Positions 36,954 through 46,239 are shown, counted from the first letter of the stretch. The stretch: 64,000 bases of DNA from Nostoc cf. commune SO-36 (GCF_023734775.1 NZ_AP025732.1:124001-188000), one strand, 5' to 3'. Translations and numbers: made by a program. Notes: a model not told the origin generated them from the letters alone.

Positions 36954-39900
36954 CTAATAACATATTAGATATTTTTCATTGAGGACATTGCTTGTAATTA
37001 GTGGCAGTTCCACTCTAAATGTCGTACCGACTCCGACCTGACTAGCGAAGATGATTCTTCCTTTATGAAGGTCTATACAATTGTTAACTATTGCCAAGCC
37101 TAATCCAGTTCCTGGCGTATTACCAACATTAGTAGCTCGGTAGAAGGGTTCGAATAAGTTCTCCTGTTCCTCTGGTAAAATACCAATACCTTCATCTTTA
37201 ATTAGAAAAACTGCACTTTTCTCTTGAATTAATAAATCAATTTGAACATTACTACCCTCTGGTGAGTATTTGACAGCATTTGAAAGCAAATTACTCAGTA
37301 TTTGTCGCAAAAGTTTTTTGTCTATACAAGCCTTAAAGTGATTATCTATTGATGAATTCCCTAAGAAAAGGTGGCAAAATACTAGGGTATAGTTGGGAAA
37401 ACTGAGTTGGATTTCCTCTACCAAAGAACGGCAGAAATCAACTAAATTAATAGAAGTTGGTTCAAATGCCAATTTTCCAGCTTCAGCCTTATTAATTAGC
37501 AAAATATCATCTAAAAGTTGAGTAGTATGTTGAACATAAGTCTGAATGCACTGGAGATGTTTTTGCTTTTGTTGTTCATCTAGTTTATGGCTAAAAGTTT
37601 TTAATATTCCCGCAGAAGATGTGATCACAGCCAAGGGAGTCCGGAACTCATGGGAGGTCATAGAAATGAAGCGAGATTTCAATTCACTTAGCTCTTTTTC
37701 TTTTTCTAAAGCTTTACAGATATTTTCTTCAGCTTGTTTGCGTTCGCGTATGTCTTTAACTACCCCAATTATATAAATTGGTTTACCAATAATATCTCGA
37801 ATTAGAGAAACCGTTAAATTTACCCAAATTATATTACCTGTTTTATGTAAATATCGCTTCTCTATAGAAAATGTTTCTACCTCTCCTGCTATTAATTGTT
37901 GCAAATTATCTAGATGTGCTTGGATATCATCTGAATGTGTGATATCTCTAAAATTTTTCTTGAGGATTTCTTCTTGACTGTATCCTAAAATTTCACAGAA
38001 ATTTTGATTAACTTTCAGGAAATCACCATTCAAAGTTTCTAGTTTAATTCCCACCGCTGCTTGATGAAAAATAGCCCTAAGCTCTGCCTCACTTTTTTGT
38101 AAATCTAAAGTGCGTTGCTTGACTCTAACTTCTAAATCTTGATTGAGCTTTTGTAAAGCTTCTTGCGCTCGTTGCCGTTGTAGTTCAGCAGATGCTCTAG
38201 CTGCAAATACTTTGAGAATTCCCTCAAATTTTTGGTGGTCAGGTATCGGCTTTTCATCTACAATACATAACGCGCCAATCGGTTGACCAAAATCATTGCT
38301 TAAAATAACTCCCATAAAACTTTCTGCTTGCATAGCAGTTAATCTTTCAGAAGCGGGGAAGAGTTGCTGAATTCCCGAACCACAGTAATAAAATCCTTGC
38401 TTAAGCAAAATTTCATAAGGCGTTAATTTGGGGTCATAGCAAATATTGGGTTGTAACTGTCCATCAGACCAAAATCCTAAAGTGTGAACTTGCCCATCAA
38501 TTAACTCAGTTACCAAAGTGTTACGCACATCTAAAGTAGAAGAAATATGCTCAACTAATGCGGGAAAAAAGTCACATCCAGTTGTAGAAGCTGTACTTTC
38601 TATCAAACTTTGTAAGGCTATTTCAGCTTGTTTGCGTTTTGTAATATCAATTCCCACTGCAACAGCAGCTGTATTTTGTTGGTATTTTTGAGCTACGAGC
38701 AGATAATTAAGCGTCTTGCCGTTTATATTGACATCAATAATGCTAGAATCTGCTACGTCTTGCCTATCTAAAAATTCCCGCATAAATTCTGTAAATTGTG
38801 GGCTGTTTTCCATAAAGCCCAGTTCTTGACCAACAAAAACGTCGCTAGTCAAGTTAAAACTTTCAGCTAAATGACGATTAACCCCTAAATAATATCCATC
38901 ATCATTTACCCAAGAAACAAACCCAGGTACTGCATCTAAAACGGTTTGTAATTGCTCTTTTGCTTGTTGCAGATTTTTTTCTGCTCGTTTGTATTCTGTA
39001 ATGTCCTCGGAAATACACAATAGGTATTCGGGTTGTTGGTCTTTGTCATACAAAGGAATTTTAGTTGTGTGTAAAATTCTTCTGCCAAAAGTGGGGCTAT
39101 CAATATATTCTTCAGAAATATCTTGAGGTACACTGCTAGCAAAAGTTTCTAGGTCTTTTTCATGGAAAAAATCTGCTTGTTCTTTTGGAAATAATTCGTA
39201 ATCTTTTTTGCCGATAGCCTGCTCTGCTGTGATACCAAAAATATTTTCGCAGGTATGATTCCAGAGCTTAAATGTCCCAAAGGTTTCTGGCTTGGCATCT
39301 TTGACAAAGACTGCCACAGGCAGATTATTAATCATCGACTGCAAAAAATTGCGAGTCTGTTTGAGTTCCTCCTGTACTTTTCGGCTTTCAGTGATGTCAA
39401 TACCTGTACAAACGATATACTCAACTTGATTATTTCGATTAAGTAAGACCTTATTTGACCAAGAGATTAAGCGGCGATTGTTATCTTTAGTAGCTAAACT
39501 AGTTTCGTAACGTTGAGGGAATTCTCTCTCTGCTAAATTTTGAAAAATACCTTTGATACATTCTGTTGTTTCAGGTAACAGCAACACATCCCAAACAAAT
39601 TTTCCTTTAACTTGATCAAATGTGTACCCTGTTGCTTGTTCGCAAGTATGATTAAAGCGAACAATTCTCCCTTGAGAATCTAGTACAATAACCAGAGCAT
39701 CTGCTAGATTCAAAACAGTAGAAACAAAATTACGTTCTAATCGCAGTTCTGACTCAATTCTCTGGCGTTCTGCAAGTTTAACTCGTGTGTAATTGTACAG
39801 TTCGGCTTGGAGAATAGAAACTGCCAGCAGACTGGTAGGAGTAACTAATCCAATTAATTCTCCTTGTTCGCCGATAATAGGCAGATGGCAAATTCGATGT

Positions 39901-40292
39901 TGCCTCAGCAAATGCAACGCAGTAAAAACATCTTTAAAATCTCTCAAGTTTAATGTTATTAACTCCCTTGTCATCACTTGGGCAACACTGATAGTCTCTA
40001 TGTTTTTTCCTTGTGCTGTCAGCTTAATTAAATCTCGCTGCGTAATTATTCCCACCAACTGCGAGTTTTCCATAACTAAAACGCAACTGGTGGCTTGAGA
40101 CGTGTTGCTATCTACATCTTTACTTGAGTTCTTCAAATAATTGGTATTTTTGATTGGCAAGCTATCATAATTACCTGGCGCTTCATTGATTAGTGCAATT
40201 ACGTTTGGAAGCAAAGTCTCAGAGTTAACAATCAACGGATGACGAATGATAGTTAGCTGTAAATTATCAGAGCTTAGAGAGTTAATTAACAT
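36954..40292 (-). CDS. Multi-sensor histidine kinase (2 CBS, 4 PAS, GAF)
   Basis: 1112 residues. In order: a CBS pair (about 15-170, VGIITQRDLIKL, HLPIIGEQGELIGLV), PAS1 (190-310), PAS2 (320-440), PAS3 (445-555), GAF (560-715), coiled coil, PAS4 (735-860), HisKA with MTSHEFRTPLAV (about 885-895), and HATPase_c (LLSNAVKYSPEG, DEGIGI, GTGLGLAI). There are no membrane spans, so it is a cytosolic sensor, possibly of adenine nucleotides (CBS), redox or light through PAS/GAF. GAF lacks an evident bilin Cys motif. It is the first gene of the cascade with the two response-regulator genes downstream. Confidence 0.92.
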   Translation of the reverse strand: MLINSLSSDNLQLTIIRHPLIVNSETLLPNVIALINEAPGNYDSLPIKNTNYLKNSSKDVDSNTSQATSCVLVMENSQLVGIITQRDLIKLTAQGKNIETISVAQVMTRELITLNLRDFKDVFTALHLLRQHRICHLPIIGEQGELIGLVTPTSLLAVSILQAELYNYTRVKLAERQRIESELRLERNFVSTVLNLADALVIVLDSQGRIVRFNHTCEQATGYTFDQVKGKFVWDVLLLPETTECIKGIFQNLAEREFPQRYETSLATKDNNRRLISWSNKVLLNRNNQVEYIVCTGIDITESRKVQEELKQTRNFLQSMINNLPVAVFVKDAKPETFGTFKLWNHTCENIFGITAEQAIGKKDYELFPKEQADFFHEKDLETFASSVPQDISEEYIDSPTFGRRILHTTKIPLYDKDQQPEYLLCISEDITEYKRAEKNLQQAKEQLQTVLDAVPGFVSWVNDDGYYLGVNRHLAESFNLTSDVFVGQELGFMENSPQFTEFMREFLDRQDVADSSIIDVNINGKTLNYLLVAQKYQQNTAAVAVGIDITKRKQAEIALQSLIESTASTTGCDFFPALVEHISSTLDVRNTLVTELIDGQVHTLGFWSDGQLQPNICYDPKLTPYEILLKQGFYYCGSGIQQLFPASERLTAMQAESFMGVILSNDFGQPIGALCIVDEKPIPDHQKFEGILKVFAARASAELQRQRAQEALQKLNQDLEVRVKQRTLDLQKSEAELRAIFHQAAVGIKLETLNGDFLKVNQNFCEILGYSQEEILKKNFRDITHSDDIQAHLDNLQQLIAGEVETFSIEKRYLHKTGNIIWVNLTVSLIRDIIGKPIYIIGVVKDIRERKQAEENICKALEKEKELSELKSRFISMTSHEFRTPLAVITSSAGILKTFSHKLDEQQKQKHLQCIQTYVQHTTQLLDDILLINKAEAGKLAFEPTSINLVDFCRSLVEEIQLSFPNYTLVFCHLFLGNSSIDNHFKACIDKKLLRQILSNLLSNAVKYSPEGSNVQIDLLIQEKSAVFLIKDEGIGILPEEQENLFEPFYRATNVGNTPGTGLGLAIVNNCIDLHKGRIIFASQVGVGTTFRVELPLITSNVLNEKYLICY

Positions 40293-40367
40293 TATCTATA
40301 GATGCCTTAAATCAAATAATCTTTAAAAAAGATAAGTAAATGGGCGTAAATAAATATAATATGTTCT

Positions 40368-40432
40368 GTCATTGCGAGTGAAGCGAAGCAATCCCAGAGA
40401 CTTTGCGATTGCTTCGCTTCACTCGCAATGAC
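40368..40432. repeat. Long near-perfect hairpin
   Basis: GTCATTGCGAGTGAAGCGAA and GCAATCcc follow each other at 40368-40395. The exact inverse (GATTGCTTCGC through GCAATGAC) lies at 40407-40432, with an 11-base loop. It resembles a REP-type dispersed element. Confidence 0.8.
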
Positions 40433-40473
40433 ACTCTTGTATTTAATCATGCCTACCTACTTACATACACTAT

Positions 40474-40550
40474 ACAGTTTTTCTTCTTGTCCTCTCCTAT
40501 CAAAACTTTCAGATTTGAGGATGTACCTCATAGCTGCCGGAAGTGCTGTA
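40474..40550. mobile_element. Truncated copy of TACAGCACTTCCGGC MITE
   Basis: Bases 40514-40550 are identical to 24083-24119, and the preceding TACAGTTTTTCTTCTTGTCCTC aligns loosely with 24040-24062. The left terminus present at 24016-24030 is missing here. Confidence 0.55.
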
Positions 40551-40688
40551 TCTGATGTAGAGATGCGATAAATCGCGTCTAAAAAACTGACGCGTTAGAG
40601 GGGGATGAGATAAAGCACACTAAAAATTTATTTTTCTAACTGAAAATTTTATTTTATTTATGTGTTAAGTAGCTTCCACTATTTTATC

Positions 40689-40743
40689 TGTATAATCTAT
40701 CATTCAGTCTAAATTATCGAATGTATAATCTATCATTCAGTCT
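40689..40743. promoter_or_regulatory. Paired 22-bp direct repeats upstream of ATPase operon
   Basis: TGTATAATCTATCATTCAGT plus CT occurs at 40689-40710 and again at 40722-40743, start to start 33 bases. They lie about 215-270 bases before the ATPase start and could be protein-binding sites; this is a positional inference only. Confidence 0.35.
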
Positions 40744-40958
40744 TATTGATTATTGACCTCTGTTACTTATTTAGCGGTTGAAATTTGGGTATTAGGACAT
40801 CTCTTTTTAAGACATAACATACCACTCACCTAGTAGTTATTTATTAACGCAATTTGAGAAGTTATGTAGGCATACTCTATCCTAGACATTGCCTGAACTT
40901 GTGCTTCAAAAATCATGAGCCATTATATGAATAGTTAGCACGTTTACGGCACTCTCCA

Positions 40959-42251
40959 ATGTCTCAAGATTTATTAAACTCCTTTCAAGAAGCATACAGC
41001 AATCTCGAACTGTTTCCGTTGATGGAACGGAACGAAATGGAAAGATTTCGAGTCGAATATGGTGATGATTTGATTGCAGACCTAAACCAATTAGTGGAAG
41101 ATAGTCCTAATGGAGATGGCAAAATTGTCTTTACAGGACATCGAGGATGTGGTAAGTCTACTTTGTTAGCTGAATTTAGCCGACAAATTCAAGATAAATA
41201 TTTTGTAGTTCTGTTTTCTATTGCTGACAAAATTGAAATGTCGGCAGTTAATCATATTAATATACTGTTTGCGATCGCAGTTAATTTAATGACAGAGGCA
41301 GAAGCCCGCCGGGTTGATATTCCGCAATCGACAAAAGAAGCTCTTTATAAGTGGTTTGCTACCCGCACTCGCACTGAAGAATCCAATTTGCAAGCAGAAG
41401 TAAGTATAGGTTTTGACCTTTTAAAGTTGATTAGCTCTAAATTAAAAGCTGATGCTAGCGTTCGGGATGAAATCAAGCAAGAGTTTGAACGCAAGTTATC
41501 AGATTTAGTTGCCAGAATTAACGAAATCGCGGCTCTAATTCAAGCTGCAACTAAACAAAACGTTTTAGTAATTATTGATGATTTAGATAAACTTGACTTA
41601 GGCAGAGTTAACGAAATTTATCGAGATAACATTAAAGCTCTTTGTCAACCTAATTTTCAAATTATTTACACCATCCCGATCGCAGTGCTTCGAGAAACAT
41701 TTATTAGCACCATAATCGCCACTGAAACTAACGACCAAGTTGTAGCAATGCCTGTATTAAAAATATTTGATAAAGGTAAAAATCGCTTTCTTAATGCCCA
41801 ACCTCGCCCGGAAGCAACAAAGATTCTCGGTGAAGTTTTACAAAAGCGGATTCCCAGTGAATTAATCGCGGCAGAAACTGCTGAAAAAATCGTAATTTAC
41901 AGTGGTGGCGTATTGCGAGAATTAATTCGGATTTCTAAGGAATGTTGCCGTATATGTTTGCGAACAATTCGACGAAATCCTTCAGCCAAAGTTATCATTG
42001 ATGATAAAATTTTTCTGCAAGCAATCAATAAAATCCGTAATGATTTTTCCATACGCTTAGGAAAAACTGATATTGATATTTTGCAGAGTGTTTATGAACA
42101 ATTTATGCCCAATGATCCTAAACAACCAGAGTTTTTAGATTTATTACATGGATTGTATGTTTTAGAATATCGCACTGATGAAACTTGGTATGATGTTCAT
42201 CCAATTATTATCGAAAGCTTGAGAAGACAGGGGGCAATTAATGTTAAATGA
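40959..42251 (+). CDS. P-loop ATPase (STAND/AAA-like)
   Basis: 430 residues. Walker A is GHRGCGKST (60-68) and Walker B VLVIIDDLDKLD (202-213). A predicted coiled coil lies between (about 160-195). After the ATPase core a helical region (GGVLRELIRISKECCRICLR) and a winged-helix-like end (LLHGLYVLEYRTDETWYDVH) resemble STAND NTPases. No membrane spans. The next gene overlaps it by 11 bases, so the two are surely co-expressed. Such ATPases often act as switches in bacterial conflict or signalling systems. Confidence 0.82.
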   Translation: MSQDLLNSFQEAYSNLELFPLMERNEMERFRVEYGDDLIADLNQLVEDSPNGDGKIVFTGHRGCGKSTLLAEFSRQIQDKYFVVLFSIADKIEMSAVNHINILFAIAVNLMTEAEARRVDIPQSTKEALYKWFATRTRTEESNLQAEVSIGFDLLKLISSKLKADASVRDEIKQEFERKLSDLVARINEIAALIQAATKQNVLVIIDDLDKLDLGRVNEIYRDNIKALCQPNFQIIYTIPIAVLRETFISTIIATETNDQVVAMPVLKIFDKGKNRFLNAQPRPEATKILGEVLQKRIPSELIAAETAEKIVIYSGGVLRELIRISKECCRICLRTIRRNPSAKVIIDDKIFLQAINKIRNDFSIRLGKTDIDILQSVYEQFMPNDPKQPEFLDLLHGLYVLEYRTDETWYDVHPIIIESLRRQGAINVK

Positions 42252-44070
42252 AGATTTATTAGATGATGAAGGAGAAAATCAGGATGCGTATGATGATTTA
42301 ATTGTTTCTATTGAAGCTCAAAAGCGGGGATTAAATTTATTAATTGCAGTTTGTGATGATGCTAGCTTTCGTGATGAGATTATTGCCCAGTATGAAGCCG
42401 AACTACAACCCGCCTTCCGTGGATATCGAGAGACTTTAGCACGTCAGGAACCAAGTCTAAAAGCTGCTCTTAACCAACTGGTACAACAAGAAGAATATCT
42501 TCGTCAGCAGAACCCGGCGGTAATTACTGTGACGGGTGCTGAACAACTTTATTTTCTCAGATTGGGAAATGAGCAATCGGAACAGGAGAAATTTTTTGGT
42601 TACTTGCAATGGACAAGGGAAGGATTGCGCGAGTTTCCGTTTGCGATCGTGCTTTGGGTAACTAACCAAATTTTAGTCAATCTGATTAAAAAAGCCCCTG
42701 ATTTTTGGAGTTGGCGCAACGGTGTATTTCGGTTTGAATCTAAAAAGACAAGTGCTATTCCTGGTAAAGAATTAGAAAATATACGCTTTGTTTTTAGGGA
42801 CACAGAATTAGCTAGTACAGATACTAATGAAACTAATCGCTTTTTCTTACCCATTCAAGATTTACAAAGGTTAATCGAGAAAGTAGAACAGGAACAGGGA
42901 ACTAAAGATCCTACATTGGCTACTTTATATTCAAGCTTAGGTGATATTTACCGCAGCAGATTAGATAGGGGTGAGTCTCAGAATTATCAAGAAGAACAAG
43001 AACTAGCAATAAAGTATTGGCGTAAGGCAATTGAGCTACAAAATGAATCAGGTTCGCAAATAGACTTAGCTACTAACCTCGACAATTTAGCAGGAATATA
43101 TCGTGCAACAGGACACTACAGCGAAGCCGAACCATTATATCAACAAGCTTTAAAATTGAGGAAACGCCTGCTAGGAGAGAACCATCCTGCTTTTGCTACT
43201 AGCCTGAATAATTTGGCAGGACTCTACAAATCTACTGGACAATATACTAAAGCGGAACTTTTATATCAAGAAGCTTTGGAACTGAGGAAACGCCTGTTAG
43301 GAGAAAACCATGCCGATGTTGTCGCTAGTCTTAATAATTTGGCATTATTATATGATGAGCAAGGACGTTATGACGAAGCAGAACCTCTGTATCTGCAATC
43401 ATTAGAACTCGAAAAACGTTTGGTTAGCGAAAATTATCTTTCTTTGGCTCTTATACTGAATAATTTAGCGCTACTTTATTATCATCAAGGACGTTACACT
43501 GAAGCTGAACCATTGTCCCTACAAGCAATAGAACTAGATAAACGATTTTTGGGAGAAGAGAATCCTGATGTTGCAACAGATTTGCACAATTTAGGTTTAA
43601 TATACCGCGCTCAAGGACGCTACAGTGAAGCCGAATCTTTGTTTTTGGAATCATTAGAACTCAAGCAACGTCTATTGCAAAAGGCGCATCCGCTTTTAGC
43701 AGATACTATCTATGCTCTTGGTTTTATGTACAGGGAGCAGGGGCGTTACAATGAAGCGGAACCCTTATGTATAAAAGCCTTAGAACTTGATAAGCACCTA
43801 TTGGGAGAAAATCATCCTAATGTTGCTGAAAGTCTCAATAATTTGGCAGAAATTTATCGTGATACGGGACGTTACAGCGAAGCAGAACCGCTTTATTTGC
43901 AAGCTTTAGATATTTGTGAACGAGTCTGGGGTGTTGAGCATCTTCGTTGTGTCACTATTCGTCAAAATCTAGAAAAGCTCGCCGCCGCAATGCAGAATAA
44001 TAGAGAGTGCGATGTCTTGTCTACGACACGCTGCGCGAACGACAACCCCTTTGGAGAAGGCATTACATAG
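42241..44070 (+). CDS. iSTAND-like domain plus TPR repeat protein
   Basis: 609 residues, overlapping the ATPase gene. Residues about 10-195 (INVK overlap region aside) include AVITVTGAEQLYFLRLG and APDFWSWRNGVFRFES, a pattern I associate with iSTAND, an inactive NTPase-like domain that receives signals. Residues about 220-595 hold one divergent and seven regular 42-residue kinesin-light-chain-type TPRs (NNLAxLYxxxGRYxEAEPLY, LGENHP). The last 20 residues (ECDVLSTTRCANDNPFGEG) are encoded by a dispersed intergenic repeat that has extended the frame. I infer a sensor-scaffold partner of the ATPase. Confidence 0.8.
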   Translation: MLNEDLLDDEGENQDAYDDLIVSIEAQKRGLNLLIAVCDDASFRDEIIAQYEAELQPAFRGYRETLARQEPSLKAALNQLVQQEEYLRQQNPAVITVTGAEQLYFLRLGNEQSEQEKFFGYLQWTREGLREFPFAIVLWVTNQILVNLIKKAPDFWSWRNGVFRFESKKTSAIPGKELENIRFVFRDTELASTDTNETNRFFLPIQDLQRLIEKVEQEQGTKDPTLATLYSSLGDIYRSRLDRGESQNYQEEQELAIKYWRKAIELQNESGSQIDLATNLDNLAGIYRATGHYSEAEPLYQQALKLRKRLLGENHPAFATSLNNLAGLYKSTGQYTKAELLYQEALELRKRLLGENHADVVASLNNLALLYDEQGRYDEAEPLYLQSLELEKRLVSENYLSLALILNNLALLYYHQGRYTEAEPLSLQAIELDKRFLGEENPDVATDLHNLGLIYRAQGRYSEAESLFLESLELKQRLLQKAHPLLADTIYALGFMYREQGRYNEAEPLCIKALELDKHLLGENHPNVAESLNNLAEIYRDTGRYSEAEPLYLQALDICERVWGVEHLRCVTIRQNLEKLAAAMQNNRECDVLSTTRCANDNPFGEGIT

Positions 44071-44120
44071 AGAAAAAACATTATTTTGGGTTAAGCTGAC
44101 TCCAATCTAGAAATAGCAAA

Positions 44121-44537
44121 ATGGCTAAAGATGTTTTTCATCAACAGGTTAAAAAAGCATTAATTAAAGATGGGTGGATAATTACTCACGATCCTTTTAC
44201 AATTCGTATTAGTGAAGCAATTAAACTACAAATAGACTTAGCGGCTGAAAATGCCATCGCCGCAGAACGTAATACAGAGAAAATTGCTGTTGAAATTAAA
44301 AGTTTTATTGCAGATTCAGATATCAGCGAATTTCATACTGCGTTAGGACAATATCTAAACTACTGCCAAGCTATTGAAGAACAAGAAGCAGACAGAGCGC
44401 TTTACCTAGCAGTTCCTATTGAAACATATCAAGACTTTTTTCAAATTTCTTTTGTCCAACGCGCTCTTCATCGTTACCAAGTTAAGTTGATAATTTACGA
44501 TCCCAAATGTGAGGAAATCCGACTATGGATAAAATAG
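44121..44537 (+). CDS. xisH: XisH family protein
   Basis: 138 residues. Family start MAKDVFHQQVKKALIKDGW, then ITHDPF, LQIDLAAENAIAAER and KIAVEIKSFI. These last two give an Asp and an ExK in PD-(D/E)xK nuclease order. XisH was named for its need in fdxN-element excision with XisI and XisF in Anabaena. Most genomic copies, like this one, are not beside a recombinase. It overlaps xisI by 13 bases. Confidence 0.93.
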   Translation: MAKDVFHQQVKKALIKDGWIITHDPFTIRISEAIKLQIDLAAENAIAAERNTEKIAVEIKSFIADSDISEFHTALGQYLNYCQAIEEQEADRALYLAVPIETYQDFFQISFVQRALHRYQVKLIIYDPKCEEIRLWIK

Positions 44538-44860
44538 AACGATATCGACAACTTATCAAACAAGTATTGAGCGAACATCAACAAATATCATCTAATATCG
44601 ATACAGTAAATTCACAATTAATTTTAGACAATGAAAATGACCATTATCAACTAGCTTATGTTGGCTGGCAAGGAGATAAGCGGGTATTTGGCCCGGTCAT
44701 GCATTTTGATATTCAAAATGGAAAAATATGGATTCAGTATAACGGTACAGAAGAGCCTGTTGCTGAACGATTGGTTGAGTTAGGTGTACCCCCTTCTGAT
44801 ATTGTCATTGGGTTTCATTCCCCTTTTAAACGTCAATTTACTTCTTATGCTGTCGAGTGA
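44525..44860 (+). CDS. xisI: XisI family protein
   Basis: 111 residues beginning MDKIERYRQLIKQVLSEHQ, with DHYQLAYVGWQGDKRVFGPV, IQNGKIWIQYNGTE and LVELGVPPSDIVIGFHSP. All are XisI hallmarks. It forms the partner of XisH and is translationally coupled to it. The pair stands directly after the ATPase/TPR genes on the same strand, 50 bases away, so it may belong to the same transcript. Confidence 0.95.
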   Translation: MDKIERYRQLIKQVLSEHQQISSNIDTVNSQLILDNENDHYQLAYVGWQGDKRVFGPVMHFDIQNGKIWIQYNGTEEPVAERLVELGVPPSDIVIGFHSPFKRQFTSYAVE

Positions 44861-44948
44861 ATGTAAATATTTTCAATTCAGATGATAAATACATGAATAG
44901 TGAATAGTGAATGGTGCGTAGTTTACCGCCGTAGGCATCGCTTCTCCA

Positions 44949-44980
44949 AGATACCCGACTTTTAAAGAAGTCGGGTATCT
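44949..44980. repeat. Hairpin AGATACCCGACTT
   Basis: AGATACCCGACTT (44949-44961) and AAGTCGGGTATCT (44968-44980) form a perfect 13-bp stem with a six-base loop, between xisI and the minus-strand phosphate-binding-like gene. A T-run after it is lacking, so terminator function is doubtful. Confidence 0.6.
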
Positions 44981-45001
44981 GAATAATCTGTAATGGAAAG
45001 T

Positions 45002-45030
45002 GCGTAGGCGTAGCCCGTCGTAGACATCGC
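45002..45030. repeat. Dispersed 29-bp repeat
   Basis: Identical to 17352-17380 (GCGTAGGCGTAGCCCGTCGT plus nine bases). It lies just past the stop of the substrate-binding gene. Confidence 0.7.
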
Positions 45031-45047
45031 TAACATCATCAAATCTA

Positions 45048-46124
45048 CTAACGAACTCCAACAAAACCAGCTTGCTCAATTGCCCTTTGCCCTTCATCAG
45101 TTAATAAAAGCTTGGTGTATGCATCTCCAATCTGCTGTTCCCGACCTTTATTCTGCTTAATAATCACAAACAAGTTAGCGATTAAGGGATAACTACCATC
45201 TTTAATAGCCTGAGTATTTAGCTGGTTGCGCTGACGTAGACATTGCTCAGGTGACACTAAGGGTTCGCGGTAGGGGGCAATTAGCTGACCAGAAGTGCTA
45301 CCCAATGGCAAAGCTTTCACACTACATTGAGGTAATACTGAACGGGCAGAAGCGTAATAGACACTACCAGGAGTTTTGCTGAGTTGGCGTACTGCCTCTG
45401 TAGCAGAGTAGACATATTGCACATTAGAGCCAAGTGCTTGCCCCTTTAAGTTGCTGTTGCTAGGAAATATTACTGTATCTGCGTCCTCTGGCCGTTGAGA
45501 CAAAGGTGTAATGGGTAAATTTGGCCCACCTACTTGATTCCAGTTAGTAATTTTCCCCAAATAAATCTGCTGCAATTGGTCAACAGTTAAACCTGGCAGA
45601 TTGAGTGATGGGTTTACTACCACTGCTACTCCATCCCTACCCACCTGACGTTGCTCAAGGGTGAAGCCTCGCTCTTTTGCCATAGCTTGTTCTTCATCTG
45701 TGAGGGGACGGGAAGACTGAGCAAAGTCTAGTTTTCCATCAAGCAACATCCGAATACCGGAGCTAGAACCAGGGCTACCATTAACAGGGTTTACATAGCG
45801 TAATTGTAATTCCGGGCGATCGCTTTGGATCTGAGAATCTACCAATTGTCGGATAGATGCCCAAGCTGTACTGCCTCCATAGTTAAATGAGGCATTCGGG
45901 ACATCAGCAACTGTCTGAAAAGTTGATGCATTACTAGAAAGAGCGTTTAAATTCTGATTAGAGGAAGAGCTAACGCTCGTGCGAGACGATAAATTAGGCT
46001 TCAGTAACCACCAAAGCAGCCCGCCAATAACCATAAGTGTCAGCACTTTACCAATAATCAAACCTCTCAGAAAAAGGGCGATTTCACCGTTAATTAAAGC
46101 TTTTTTTTGATTTGTATTGTCCAT
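45048..46124 (-). CDS. Membrane-anchored phosphate-binding-like protein
   Basis: 358 residues. A single N-terminal membrane span (about 19-42, GLIIGKVLTLMVIGGLLWWL) is followed by a Ser/Asn-rich linker and a type II periplasmic-binding fold of the PstS family (FNYGGSTAWASIR, LDGKLDFAQSSRPLT, GRDGVAVVVNPSLN, YLGKITNWNQVGG). The membrane anchor instead of a cleaved signal, and the lack of pst permease genes, suggest a sensory or envelope role. A Ser/Thr kinase gene lies 115 bases upstream on the same strand, so the two may work together. Confidence 0.85.
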   Translation of the reverse strand: MDNTNQKKALINGEIALFLRGLIIGKVLTLMVIGGLLWWLLKPNLSSRTSVSSSSNQNLNALSSNASTFQTVADVPNASFNYGGSTAWASIRQLVDSQIQSDRPELQLRYVNPVNGSPGSSSGIRMLLDGKLDFAQSSRPLTDEEQAMAKERGFTLEQRQVGRDGVAVVVNPSLNLPGLTVDQLQQIYLGKITNWNQVGGPNLPITPLSQRPEDADTVIFPSNSNLKGQALGSNVQYVYSATEAVRQLSKTPGSVYYASARSVLPQCSVKALPLGSTSGQLIAPYREPLVSPEQCLRQRNQLNTQAIKDGSYPLIANLFVIIKQNKGREQQIGDAYTKLLLTDEGQRAIEQAGFVGVR

Positions 46125-46239
46125 ATCTTTAAAATGTTGTTTATTCTATTTATCCTACAGGAATCTATAAAAATTTAGGTTAAAAACAAATTATGTAATA
46201 AGCAAGTTAATAGCGAATTTGATGATTGCTGATAAATGA

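Larger units (their letters stand above)
40293..40958. other. Gap rich in repeats before ATPase gene
   Basis: It holds a 65-bp perfect hairpin (40368-40432), a partial MITE (40474-40550) and a pair of 22-bp direct repeats (40689-40743), listed separately. No gene is seen. Confidence 0.7.

Noticed and set aside
44121..44860. Active fdxN-type excision module
   Set aside because: XisH and XisI are present but no recombinase or element ends lie nearby; the names reflect family only.
44949..44980. Hairpin as terminator after xisI
   Set aside because: Perfect stem but no following T-run on either strand; more likely a dispersed palindrome.
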